Below are positions 17,221 through 25,604 of a DNA stretch of 64,000 bases, in pieces (positions within the stretch are counted from its first letter, which is position 1; each line of letters opens with the position of its first letter). A program made the translations under genes and the position numbers. The stretch covers positions 62,001 through 126,000 of the IMG/VR virus record IMGVR_UViG_3300042520_001980; one strand, written 5' to 3'. A model generated the notes under the pieces. The model was not told the origin of the DNA and made no database searches. It saw nothing but the letters and a program-made list of their open reading frames with translations. Source of the stretch: a virus.

Positions 17221-17674
17221 GGAACTCAACCTTATCTGCATGCTCTAGCAGCCACTTTGCTCTTTGTTTAAGCTGCTCTAGTCTCTCCCTGTCTACCAAT
17301 ACAAAATTTGAATTCTTTTTGGCAGACGTTTCAAGCTTGCAGATATCATACCCTAAATCGATGAATTCCCGAAAGTTAACTCTCGGCTCTTCGTTTAGAA
17401 TATGATTTTTAAATGCAGGTGGTCCTACCTCGATGCTGAGTATAGAAACTCCGGTAATGGTAGGAGTATCTAGCCAGCCGCAGATTTCATCGTAAAGGCA
17501 GTTTTCCAATGTATGTTTGGCAGGGCTTTTGCTTATTGCCAAAGGACCTTGGCACTTGGGGGCATATTCTTTGAGCACGTACTGACTAAACGCAGATGCA
17601 TCTGTGATTGCTGCTTTTATCGTAAATGCCAAAGAATCCCTTAGAGGAATTCGTTCTGGTTTGCTGTCATTCAT
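17132..17674 (-). CDS. Hypothetical protein, 180 aa
   Basis: Not recognised. It is mixed alpha/beta with a charged helical segment near residues 125-150 and a basic, proline-ending tail that lies in the overlap with the next gene. ATGA overlap with the upstream gene. Confidence 0.7.
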   Translation of the reverse strand: MNDSKPERIPLRDSLAFTIKAAITDASAFSQYVLKEYAPKCQGPLAISKSPAKHTLENCLYDEICGWLDTPTITGVSILSIEVGPPAFKNHILNEEPRVNFREFIDLGYDICKLETSAKKNSNFVLVDRERLEQLKQRAKWLLEHADKVEFHESKPQKTSRQVGNSLRERRLPGGLPTPP

Positions 17675-18039
17675 TTTTTAATCTTTCTGGTAGGTGGCCT
17701 GATCCAGTCTGAAACTCCATTAAGCTTCATTCGGAATCCTACTACCTCCAAGGGCATGGTGTCTATGGATATCTCCACAAAATCTGCATCTCGGATGTTA
17801 CCTTTGATTATCTCTGCGGACTTGGTACTGAGCAGCCAAAGATAGCGCCCGTATCTATCCCCATAGTGCCAGATGTAGTCGCGACTATCATGAGCATCAG
17901 CCACAGTATCATATGGGCCGAGAATCAATTTATCGCAATTAGGGTCTAGATCCAACATCCAAAGACCAGGATAGACTCTTGGTAATTCTTGTTTTAGGCG
18001 TTCGACGGTTTTATCTTCCAACAGCGTCGTGTATTGCAT
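17671..18039 (-). CDS. Hypothetical protein, 122 aa
   Basis: Not recognised. It is a small alpha/beta protein rich in Tyr and Asp. Overlaps of 1-4 bases with both neighbours place it in the recombinase operon. Confidence 0.7.
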   Translation of the reverse strand: MQYTTLLEDKTVERLKQELPRVYPGLWMLDLDPNCDKLILGPYDTVADAHDSRDYIWHYGDRYGRYLWLLSTKSAEIIKGNIRDADFVEISIDTMPLEVVGFRMKLNGVSDWIRPPTRKIKK

Positions 18040-18557
18040 TAATGTCCCGCGATTAACTCCATGAAGCCGTCCAGAGTGTCAATGACTACTCCACCGTCTC
18101 CTGAGGTTGAAGTTCTCATTAAACGAAAATAGCCATTAGGCATTTTGGTATTGAGGCCGGTATGAATGATCATATCCTGCCCTATCACCGAATTGTAAAA
18201 GGCCATTGCAGGAATTTGCTTAGGGTCGCATTGCTCTACTTTTGCTGCAAATTCTTGCCAAAGAGGTAGTTGCGCCATCTTAGTCGGAGGTCCGAGTAGT
18301 TCGTTGATGCTCCAGCTCTGCAACCTATGCGTAGTAAGGCAGAACGGGCTCATAAGATCCTGGACCTCGGCCAGAGGCTCACTGCTCGCCTCCAGCCGAG
18401 TGGTCCAGTACTCTCGCTCCGAGCTACCCTTTTCAAACAGCCGCGTGATCAGCTTTCGGCAGATCTTATTTTCATAGACCACCTGTCGTCCTGTTTCACG
18501 CTTTTGCTTGTATTCTTCAAACGTATCGAAGAAATCGGGTTTCTCGTTTTCCTTCAT
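18039..18557 (-). CDS. Hypothetical protein, 172 aa
   Basis: Not recognised. It is a charged N-terminal helical segment followed by a mixed domain. The AGGAG ribosome site overlaps the stop of the RecA-like gene, so it is probably coupled to recombinase synthesis and could be an accessory factor; this is positional inference only. Confidence 0.7.
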   Translation of the reverse strand: MKENEKPDFFDTFEEYKQKRETGRQVVYENKICRKLITRLFEKGSSEREYWTTRLEASSEPLAEVQDLMSPFCLTTHRLQSWSINELLGPPTKMAQLPLWQEFAAKVEQCDPKQIPAMAFYNSVIGQDMIIHTGLNTKMPNGYFRLMRTSTSGDGGVVIDTLDGFMELIAGH

Positions 18558-18559
18558 CG

Positions 18560-19801
18560 TTACTCCTGTTCGGAGATATCTGCTTCCTTGGGAGCCTGTG
18601 CCTTGGAGTACCTAGTCTCCTCGTACACAGACTTGTCCTCGATTTGAAGCATTGGGTAAACCTTCATGCGATTGATGCCCAAGGCATCGGAAAGTCTTTC
18701 TCGCATTTCCACGTTGCGTCGAATCGCAGCACCCATCTCTGAGTCCGTAACGGCAACCAAACCCAGCTCCTTGCAGCTGTACTTGTTGCTGTTTACGGTC
18801 ACGTTGACGATGTCCTTCAATCGACTCTTTACGCCAGTCGGACTATCGTCCGTAAGCAGCATGGCCGTAGCGGCATCCCAGTCAAACCAGCATTCGCCAA
18901 TCTGATTGGTCTCCTCATCGCCCTTCCAGCGATAAGGAATCTCGATGTTACGCTTGCTGGCACCCATGGAATTCTTGTTTACGGTGATCTTGAGGATTTT
19001 TTCCGTAAAGCCACGAGTCGCCTTGTAGACAGGAGTACCCTTTACGACCGAGAACCAAAGGTCAAGTACTGCATGGTAGTCTTGACCAGTACCTCCGGGC
19101 TTCCGCTTAGCACCTTGAATAGGGCTATTGGGGTCGTCCGACAAGTGATTGATGTAGACCAAGGCGTATGGCTGCATGTACAGGTGCTTGTTCACGTGCC
19201 GGAAAAACTCGTTGTGAGACTTGCACTTGATCATGCCGCCGGTATTGCGAGGATTGATGCCGCCTTCCTTTTCAATGCGGGCATCGGTCTCCTTGGTGTC
19301 AACACCGCCCAGTGAGTCAATAACGAACATCACTGGCCTGTCCTGCAGAGATGCCTCTGTGGACGAGAAACGAAGAGCGTCCAGAACCTGCTCCTGCCAT
19401 TGCTCGGTGCTGAACGCTACGTACTCCAAGGTACGTAGAGTGTTGGCAGCCCCGACGACGGCTTTGTAGAGAGCAGGACTCTTCTTGTTTTCGGTGTCGA
19501 CATAGATGCACATGCCACCTAAGTCCATCCACACCTTGGCCAAGGTCATCGCAAATGCAGACTTACAGCTCTCCTTCATTCCGGCCACGCCGATAATTCT
19601 GCTCATTTGATAGCAGGTATTGTCGCAAAGCCAGCGATAGGAGAGGTGATCGCAAGGAATGCCCCATACCCGGTCGGCCAGGTCTGCCGCAAGGCAGACC
19701 TGGTCGTTACCGGCTTTCTTAGCATGGGCCATCAAAGCCTCGATCCCAGGATCGAGGTTTGAGGGGTTTTCCTTTTCTTCGTCTTTCTTCTTTTTTGCCA
19801 T
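18560..19801 (-). CDS. RecA/UvsX-like recombinase
   Basis: Strand-exchange ATPase of the RecA fold, 413 aa. The P-loop reads GMKESCKS (residues 74-81), with Cys at the usual Gly before Lys; phage UvsX proteins are also known to vary here. The catalytic Glu is in YVDTENK (E104) and Walker B is VMFVIDS (157-163). INHLSDDP and KPGGTGQDYHAVLD match the strand and DNA-binding loop region. The N-terminus is Lys-rich. It lies between a putative DNA-binding protein and small unknowns in the replication block and would drive recombination-dependent replication. Confidence 0.85.
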   Translation of the reverse strand: MAKKKKDEEKENPSNLDPGIEALMAHAKKAGNDQVCLAADLADRVWGIPCDHLSYRWLCDNTCYQMSRIIGVAGMKESCKSAFAMTLAKVWMDLGGMCIYVDTENKKSPALYKAVVGAANTLRTLEYVAFSTEQWQEQVLDALRFSSTEASLQDRPVMFVIDSLGGVDTKETDARIEKEGGINPRNTGGMIKCKSHNEFFRHVNKHLYMQPYALVYINHLSDDPNSPIQGAKRKPGGTGQDYHAVLDLWFSVVKGTPVYKATRGFTEKILKITVNKNSMGASKRNIEIPYRWKGDEETNQIGECWFDWDAATAMLLTDDSPTGVKSRLKDIVNVTVNSNKYSCKELGLVAVTDSEMGAAIRRNVEMRERLSDALGINRMKVYPMLQIEDKSVYEETRYSKAQAPKEADISEQE

Positions 19802-19819
19802 TGAGTTTTATTCCTTTCT

Positions 19820-21247
19820 TCAGCCGTTCTTATTGACGCTTCCCTGAAGCTTGTCCATCATGGCCTTCATCTGCGCGGAGAGGTTGGTTCCGCCAGGTGC
19901 CGGAATGCTGGGAGTTGCAGGGCTGGGAGTAGCTGAAACTGGAACAACTGGAGTCGGCGTTGCCAATCCGGGACGCTGTGCGGCTGGAGCAGCCACAGGG
20001 CGAGCGGATACTGCTGGAGCAGCAATCGGGGCTCTAGCAGGAGCAGGCACTGGAACCGGCGCCGGAGCTGCAGCAGGTGCCGGAGCTGCAGCAGGAGCTG
20101 CAAATCCGTTCATAGCCACTCGGTTGCTGCCATCAGAGATGATTCCGGCTTCGATCATCGCCCACTCATCACCGGGGAACAGCTCAAGCAGCCACTGAAT
20201 CTGCAGCTTCTCGTTGTTCTCCAGGATGTAGTCGCTGAACGGACGGACCTTGGAAAGGACCTCATCGGGCAGCGAATACGCCGGGCCGAAACGATCCGCC
20301 AAGTTCTGCACCGAGCAGCTGTAGGTGGCGATGCCGGCAGGACCGGAGGCATAGCTGCTGAAGGTGACCAGCTTCTGCACAGACGCAAAGTCTCCGTGCT
20401 TGAATCCAGCCTCCCAAGCCATCTGAGCCTCCAGGCTCTGAGAGATGTCGCCGTAGGTGTCGACAACGGTCTCAGGATCCATAGGCATTCCGTCGACTCG
20501 CTCAAACCATGCGTCGTAGAAGCCTTCCTTGATACGGGCATCCTCACGAGACTTGATTGCCGAGACCTGATTGATCATCAGGATCTTGTGGCGTGGCCAG
20601 CAGGGCTGGCCGTCCTCGTCCTGCGTGTAGTTGATGCCAGCATTGCTGATGACGAAGCCCTGCAGGAACAGCGTACGAGCAGCACGACCAAGTGGAGCAT
20701 TCAAATCATTTGAATCCACCGGGACGAGTTCCAGAGCACGACGATACTTTGCCGTGCTGGTGTCGACATTGATGGTCGGAATCGAACGACGAGCCGACTT
20801 GTCGTACTTGTGACCGCCGCCGGCCTTCCAGAGGTACTCGCGGAGCTTGTACATAGGGCTCTTGTAGCCATTGCCCCAGTCACGCTCGGTCTGCACGGTC
20901 ATGCCATCAGGACCCTCGACCATGTTGATGGCCAGGATGTCCTTGCGCTTGCGCATATCCGGATCATTGCCGACCTTGCGGTAGACCATGACCCAGTCGA
21001 TGCCGTACTGGCCGAGAGTCGGGACCACTCCACGCAGCTGATCCTGACGGAAGCCGCCCGAGGTCATAGCGGTGCTGGCTCCATAGGTGGGGTGGGGAGG
21101 AACGATGATGAACTCGCACGGCGCCTTGCTGGACACGTAGCCCAGGCTTGGAGCATCGTCGGTGAACATCTTCTGATAGTCTGAGCTGCGAGAGCCAGTG
21201 CCGGTCTTGCTGTCCTGATGGACAGCCTTGTTGAAGTCGAAAGCCAT
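19820..21247 (-). CDS. Putative ssDNA-binding protein with Ala-Pro linker, 475 aa
   Basis: The N-terminal 370 residues form an unrecognised globular domain. They are followed by about 75 residues of almost pure Ala, Pro and Val and a short helix (SAQMKAMMDKLQG) at the end. A globular DNA-binding body with a flexible linker and terminal tip is how many single-stranded DNA-binding proteins are built. The position between the RecA-like and polymerase genes agrees with that role. I see no OB-fold signature, so the assignment rests on architecture and synteny. Confidence 0.5.
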   Translation of the reverse strand: MAFDFNKAVHQDSKTGTGSRSSDYQKMFTDDAPSLGYVSSKAPCEFIIVPPHPTYGASTAMTSGGFRQDQLRGVVPTLGQYGIDWVMVYRKVGNDPDMRKRKDILAINMVEGPDGMTVQTERDWGNGYKSPMYKLREYLWKAGGGHKYDKSARRSIPTINVDTSTAKYRRALELVPVDSNDLNAPLGRAARTLFLQGFVISNAGINYTQDEDGQPCWPRHKILMINQVSAIKSREDARIKEGFYDAWFERVDGMPMDPETVVDTYGDISQSLEAQMAWEAGFKHGDFASVQKLVTFSSYASGPAGIATYSCSVQNLADRFGPAYSLPDEVLSKVRPFSDYILENNEKLQIQWLLELFPGDEWAMIEAGIISDGSNRVAMNGFAAPAAAPAPAAAPAPVPVPAPARAPIAAPAVSARPVAAPAAQRPGLATPTPVVPVSATPSPATPSIPAPGGTNLSAQMKAMMDKLQGSVNKNG

Positions 21248-21290
21248 TTGTGTGTTTTTCCTTAGGGTTTGTGAATAAAGAGTTTGCAGA

Positions 21291-24179
21291 TCACTTCTTG
21301 TACTTGCCTAGAACAGGATAGGTAGCGACGTCCTCGTCTGTCAAGGGTTCGCTCCAACGAATGCAGACCTCCGGATCAATGCCAAGTACCAAGTCATTGT
21401 TCGGAATCCTGCATCTTTCGCACATTGCCATTCTCATGACCTCCATGGTCTCCTCAATCTGCTCTACGGGGCAGCTGACGATAACCTGATCGTGCACGCT
21501 CATGAGAACCCTGTACTGAAGGTGAGGACGCTCGGCCTCACGGATCATGTATAGGTTTACCAGGGCCAACGACATTAAGTCGCCTACCGTGCCCTGAATC
21601 GGTGCATTCATCGCCTGACGCTTCTGATGAGCCAGCAGCTCGTTGTCCTCGGTATGCTCGAACCGACGACGTCGGCCGAATCCGTTTTCGACATATCCCT
21701 GGCTGCCGACCTTTTCCTGCTGCGAAATCAGCCAATGTGCAAGCTGAGGAAAAGTCGCTTTAAACTTGTCCACAGCCTCTTGAGCTTCTTCCAGCGTAAT
21801 GTTGACTCCTTCCATATATACCGCTTCTTTGATGGCCGCTCCGCCACGACCGTACGCAATTCCGAAGGTGATAGTTTTCGCAATGGTTCTGTACTTTGTG
21901 TTTCCGGTTTCCTTCAGCCAATCTTTCTTGCCTTTGGCATAGTCCGCCGGTGGCTTATCCAGGCGGAACATTTCTATGGCGACCTCGGAGTGGAAGTCCG
22001 ATCCGGGATCGCTAAGCTTCTGCTGCATGTTGGTGTCTCCGGAGAGCCACGCCATGACGAAAAGCTCGGCCTGCACCCAGTCGCAATCCAGCAAGGCCCA
22101 ACCAGGATCCGCTCTGAAGCAGGAACGGATTGAAGGTATCTGCTGCTGCTTGTCCTTGAAGGCCTTGCTAACAAGGTCCTCCGCGGTCTTTGGCAGCTGA
22201 GCCATGTTGGGATCCGAGTGTCCGTAACGCCCAGTCTCGACGGTCTGCCTAATGCGAGTATGGACTCGGCCATCACACCACAGCTTAGGCAGAATACCGC
22301 CATCCACCGAGTGACCGCCATCGGGCAGCTCCACGAACTCTCCCGTGAATGTCTTCACGGTCTGAGCTACCGCAGTGTACAGCAGCATGGTGTTAACCAG
22401 CTCGTTATCTTTATGAATTAGCAGCAAGCTGGTAAGAACAGAACGATCTGTAGACGGAGTATACGACGCCAGTTTTTCCGGCTTTTCCAGAAGCTTGGAC
22501 CACTTTGCGTCATTTGTAGCCTTGATGGGCTCAAACCTACATAGAGTGGCAGTTGGTGGAAAGCTGGGCTTGCTGCCTTGCTTTACCCAGCCGAACAAAG
22601 CCGCTGCCTTCTGCACCGGAGAATCGGGATTGAAATCCGGCCAGTTGAGCAGACCTCGGAGCTTTTCCGTAAGTTCAGTGCGCTTAGCAGTGTACTTGTG
22701 AGAAAGCAGCTCCAACCGGTCTCTGTCAACGTTCATGCCAGTAGTCTCGATCTCAAGAATCGGCAGAGTGGCAGGCATGACCACGGTCTCGAACAGCGTC
22801 CGCACTCTCTCGTTCTCATGGCGCATCATTTCTGCATATTGAATCAGGAATATGCGGAAAGTGGCATCTGCGTCCTGAGCAGCATACGGAAACAGCACGT
22901 CGTCCGGAATTCCTCCGTAGCCGTGCTCGTCGACGTCGTACTTGCTTTCCTTGATCCAGGCATTCAAGGCAAGTTCATACCTGCCCATCTGAGTGTGCCT
23001 GGCTGTGTATACCTCCAGACCCTGTGCCCAGTTCTCGTCCAGCAAGTGCCCAGCCAAGGCAGTATCCCAGCCTGTGAGTGCAGGTAGGGTGACGTTTACT
23101 CCGTTGTGCTGAAGCCACGGCAAGTCGGCTCGTATGAAGTGGCCTATTAGCTTTGTCTTGCCGTTTTCCACAAATTGCTTTATCAGACTCCAGGCCTGCT
23201 GCTTGTTCTGGCCAAGAGGACTGGGCTGCATGTTGGCGTGATTGAATACCGCTACCAGCGCCTTGCCTGGAGCCCAGCTGAACTGAATGCACCGCAGTTC
23301 GCCGCTGAGGTGGTTTCCGCCGCCCCATTCGCAGTCCACGGAAACCCAGCCTGAGTACTCCTGCTCAATTGTCTGCAGGTGTTGCTGCAACTGGTCCAGC
23401 GAGTACACGCAGGTGTAGGAGATATGAGTGTCGTCCTTTACGGTTACCTGTCCGCTAGCCAGTTCGTTGGCTATCCGAGTCATGTCCAGGGCTATTGCTG
23501 CACGTACTTCAGGCATGTGGATAATGGCGGAGAAGTCAGTCATGATGGCCGTCTTTATGCCCAACGGACTTTCCTCTGCCGACATCGTACGGTTCTTGTA
23601 CTTCTCAACCGTAGCTCTAGCGCCCAGGACGGCCTTCAGCACTTTTGCACCCAGCAGGATTACAAGTTCTGGCTTGGCCAGCTCAAGCTCCTTCTTGAAC
23701 GCAGCGGAGTAGTCCTCGACCAGATCTTTTGGGATCGCCGTCTTTTTGCCGTCCACATAGTGTTTGACGTAAGTGGTGTAGTAGCAAGCAGATACTGGAA
23801 ATCCTGTCTTAGCGACCAGATCCTCGAATTCGGAAACCCACTCTCCGCAGTACAGCCGAGAGTTGTCGTTCTCACGAGAGTTTGGCCAGCAACCTACCAG
23901 CATTATTCTGCAAGGAGCAGGACCCAGCTCAGGAGTTGGCAGCAAATGCGCATTTGTCTTGCCCTGAGGAGCAGTAGTATTGAACACAGACTTGAGGTGA
24001 ATGCCAGGCAGCAGCTGAATAGGAGAGCTGATTCCATTTACGTTCAGGCAGATCCTGCTTCTACTCATGAGCATCTCTTGAAAGGAGTGCTCGATTGTCT
24101 GACTGTATTGCAAGGCTCTGGCCACGGCCATAGAGCCGTACTTCTGTACGTTCTCTTCCACAGTTGTTTGTATTGTCAT
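21291..24179 (-). CDS. UDG-like domain + 3'-5' exonuclease + family A DNA polymerase
   Basis: The replicative polymerase, 962 aa from the ATG of MTIQTTVEEN, 2 bases after the ClpS stop. Residues 85-235 look like a uracil-DNA-glycosylase fold (VGCWPNSREN, LLGAKVLKAVLG). The exonuclease has D282/E284 in VDCEW, D352 and Y432/D436. Polymerase motif A is DWVQAE (D700), motif B KTITFGIAYG (K768, F772, Y776) and motif C VHDQ (H896-Q898), where most relatives have HDE. I believe UDG-PolA fusions occur in some other large phages. Whether the UDG domain is catalytic is unclear. Confidence 0.92.
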   Translation of the reverse strand: MTIQTTVEENVQKYGSMAVARALQYSQTIEHSFQEMLMSRSRICLNVNGISSPIQLLPGIHLKSVFNTTAPQGKTNAHLLPTPELGPAPCRIMLVGCWPNSRENDNSRLYCGEWVSEFEDLVAKTGFPVSACYYTTYVKHYVDGKKTAIPKDLVEDYSAAFKKELELAKPELVILLGAKVLKAVLGARATVEKYKNRTMSAEESPLGIKTAIMTDFSAIIHMPEVRAAIALDMTRIANELASGQVTVKDDTHISYTCVYSLDQLQQHLQTIEQEYSGWVSVDCEWGGGNHLSGELRCIQFSWAPGKALVAVFNHANMQPSPLGQNKQQAWSLIKQFVENGKTKLIGHFIRADLPWLQHNGVNVTLPALTGWDTALAGHLLDENWAQGLEVYTARHTQMGRYELALNAWIKESKYDVDEHGYGGIPDDVLFPYAAQDADATFRIFLIQYAEMMRHENERVRTLFETVVMPATLPILEIETTGMNVDRDRLELLSHKYTAKRTELTEKLRGLLNWPDFNPDSPVQKAAALFGWVKQGSKPSFPPTATLCRFEPIKATNDAKWSKLLEKPEKLASYTPSTDRSVLTSLLLIHKDNELVNTMLLYTAVAQTVKTFTGEFVELPDGGHSVDGGILPKLWCDGRVHTRIRQTVETGRYGHSDPNMAQLPKTAEDLVSKAFKDKQQQIPSIRSCFRADPGWALLDCDWVQAELFVMAWLSGDTNMQQKLSDPGSDFHSEVAIEMFRLDKPPADYAKGKKDWLKETGNTKYRTIAKTITFGIAYGRGGAAIKEAVYMEGVNITLEEAQEAVDKFKATFPQLAHWLISQQEKVGSQGYVENGFGRRRRFEHTEDNELLAHQKRQAMNAPIQGTVGDLMSLALVNLYMIREAERPHLQYRVLMSVHDQVIVSCPVEQIEETMEVMRMAMCERCRIPNNDLVLGIDPEVCIRWSEPLTDEDVATYPVLGKYKK

Positions 24180-24181
24180 TT

Positions 24182-24469
24182 TTAGTCCGGCTCGATGGTG
24201 CAGGTGAGGCTTAAGGACACTAGCTGATCTTTTAGCAGTTCCGCCCGTTCTTTGTGCGTTACTTCGACGATAGAAAAACCATTTTTGTCTACCTCTGTGG
24301 TCTTTACTAGAGCCATGTGAGGGTCCATTCTGAGAATCTGCATTAGACATTTGATTACGTGTATGTACGTGTTTACGTCATCGTTGTGGACCAACACCTT
24401 CCACATCTTCAACGGCTTGGTTTCGGGAGGAGTGTTGACAGTCGTAGTATTTGAATTTGATTGTTCCAT
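24182..24469 (-). CDS. clpS: ClpS-like N-degron adaptor
   Basis: A 95-aa protein matching ClpS across its length: a flexible polar N-terminus, then MWKVLVHNDDVNTYIHVI (substrate-pocket NDD at residues 29-31), a helical core and the terminal SLTCTIEPD (CTMEPE in bacterial ClpS). ClpS hands proteins with destabilising N-terminal residues to ClpAP. At the column of the pocket His that contacts the substrate amino group (H66 in E. coli) this protein has Asp61, so specificity may differ. It sits between the primase and polymerase genes, 4 bases from one and 2 from the other. Confidence 0.88.
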   Translation of the reverse strand: MEQSNSNTTTVNTPPETKPLKMWKVLVHNDDVNTYIHVIKCLMQILRMDPHMALVKTTEVDKNGFSIVEVTHKERAELLKDQLVSLSLTCTIEPD

Positions 24470-24473
24470 TGCC

Positions 24474-25604
24474 TTACCTTGAGTTTTCTCTTTGCTTGTT
24501 AAGCACAGCTTCCATGAGTTCCGAAGTCGTCATGTTGGCTGGATCCTGGCCCTTCGGCAGTTCTATTGCAAGACATCCTTTTGCAATCTTTTGATTCAAA
24601 GACGCAATTATGTCAAAAATCTTGCCATTAACTGCTGCTTCGTGCTCGACCATGAAGACTATTTGTCCATCCTTGAACGATTCTGCCAGCATCTCCTGCT
24701 GCATTGGCCTTGGATACATGCCAAAGGTGCAGACTCCTGCAAATCCACAGGCAATGGCAGATAGGGCCCCTTCACAAACAATGCAAAACTTTCCGTCTGT
24801 GAATTTTTGCGCAGCCTCCAGCCTGTACAGCGTGGAGCCAAACGAGTAGCCGGGAGCATTCAAATACTTTTGAATGACTGCCTTGCCGGTATTGGGATCC
24901 TTGGGAATGTCTCCTATATATCTGGCAAGCCAGCCATTCCATACGCCTTGCTGTACGTTTGGAATTATCAATCTGTGCTCAGGAGTCACCGTGTGCCAAT
25001 TGCCTGCAGAGTCCGTGAATCTTTTATGCCATGGGCTCTTGCTGCAATAGCAGAACTGATATTCATTGGCCAACATGTCTATGTCGGCAAAGTTACGAGA
25101 CACCAGATACTGTATGACCGGATGGTCATCGCTAAGCTGGTTTATCGGAATTAGATCTTCTACTGCCCCAGGCAACTCCATTCTTCGGACCTCGGCATCC
25201 ATGCCCGTCTTTAGGTCCTCTGACTTTTGCGTCGTTGTCGGATCGTAGTCAGCGCCGTAAAGCACGTTCCACAGATCTCCCCAGTAGCAGCTTTCGTTAT
25301 GGCACTTTACGCAAGAGAACAGCTTTCTACCCGCTTGCTCGCAATAGGTGCCCCATAGATGACTGATGTACAGCCGAGATCTCTTGTCGTTACAGCGAGG
25401 ACAATTTACCGAATAGGTTTCGCCCCAGTTTATGAGATTGATTCTCTTGGAGCTTGCTTCCGGATTGCCGCTTCTTGCAGAAGCCCATGCCGCAATCTTG
25501 TCCTCTACGACATGGTATTTGGCTTCGACTCCCGCGTTGGTGACCTGCACTTTTCCAAACTTTTTCTTCAGAGCCTTTACAAGGATATCGTTTATGTACT
25601 TCAT
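24474..25604 (-). CDS. DnaG-type DNA primase
   Basis: Makes RNA primers for replication. The N-terminal zinc-binding region holds CPRC (about residue 68) and CVKC plus C further on. The TOPRIM core starts at CIVCEGALSAIA, carrying the conserved Glu, and continues to IVFMVEHEAAVNG, where the usual DxD is replaced by EHE. At 376 aa it is shorter than bacterial DnaG and lacks a clear helicase-binding domain. Its start overlaps the end of the DnaB-like gene (ATGA), fitting a primase-helicase pair. Confidence 0.87.
   Translation of the reverse strand: MKYINDILVKALKKKFGKVQVTNAGVEAKYHVVEDKIAAWASARSGNPEASSKRINLINWGETYSVNCPRCNDKRSRLYISHLWGTYCEQAGRKLFSCVKCHNESCYWGDLWNVLYGADYDPTTTQKSEDLKTGMDAEVRRMELPGAVEDLIPINQLSDDHPVIQYLVSRNFADIDMLANEYQFCYCSKSPWHKRFTDSAGNWHTVTPEHRLIIPNVQQGVWNGWLARYIGDIPKDPNTGKAVIQKYLNAPGYSFGSTLYRLEAAQKFTDGKFCIVCEGALSAIACGFAGVCTFGMYPRPMQQEMLAESFKDGQIVFMVEHEAAVNGKIFDIIASLNQKIAKGCLAIELPKGQDPANMTTSELMEAVLNKQRENSR

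Noticed and set aside
19860-20110. Repetitive DNA in the 3' part of the 475-aa gene
   Set aside because: It reflects an Ala-Pro-Val-rich protein linker with varied codons, not a DNA repeat array or CRISPR.
24180-24350. N-terminal extension of the DNA polymerase frame
   Set aside because: It would overlap almost 60 percent of ClpS; the ATG at 24179 gives a normal junction.
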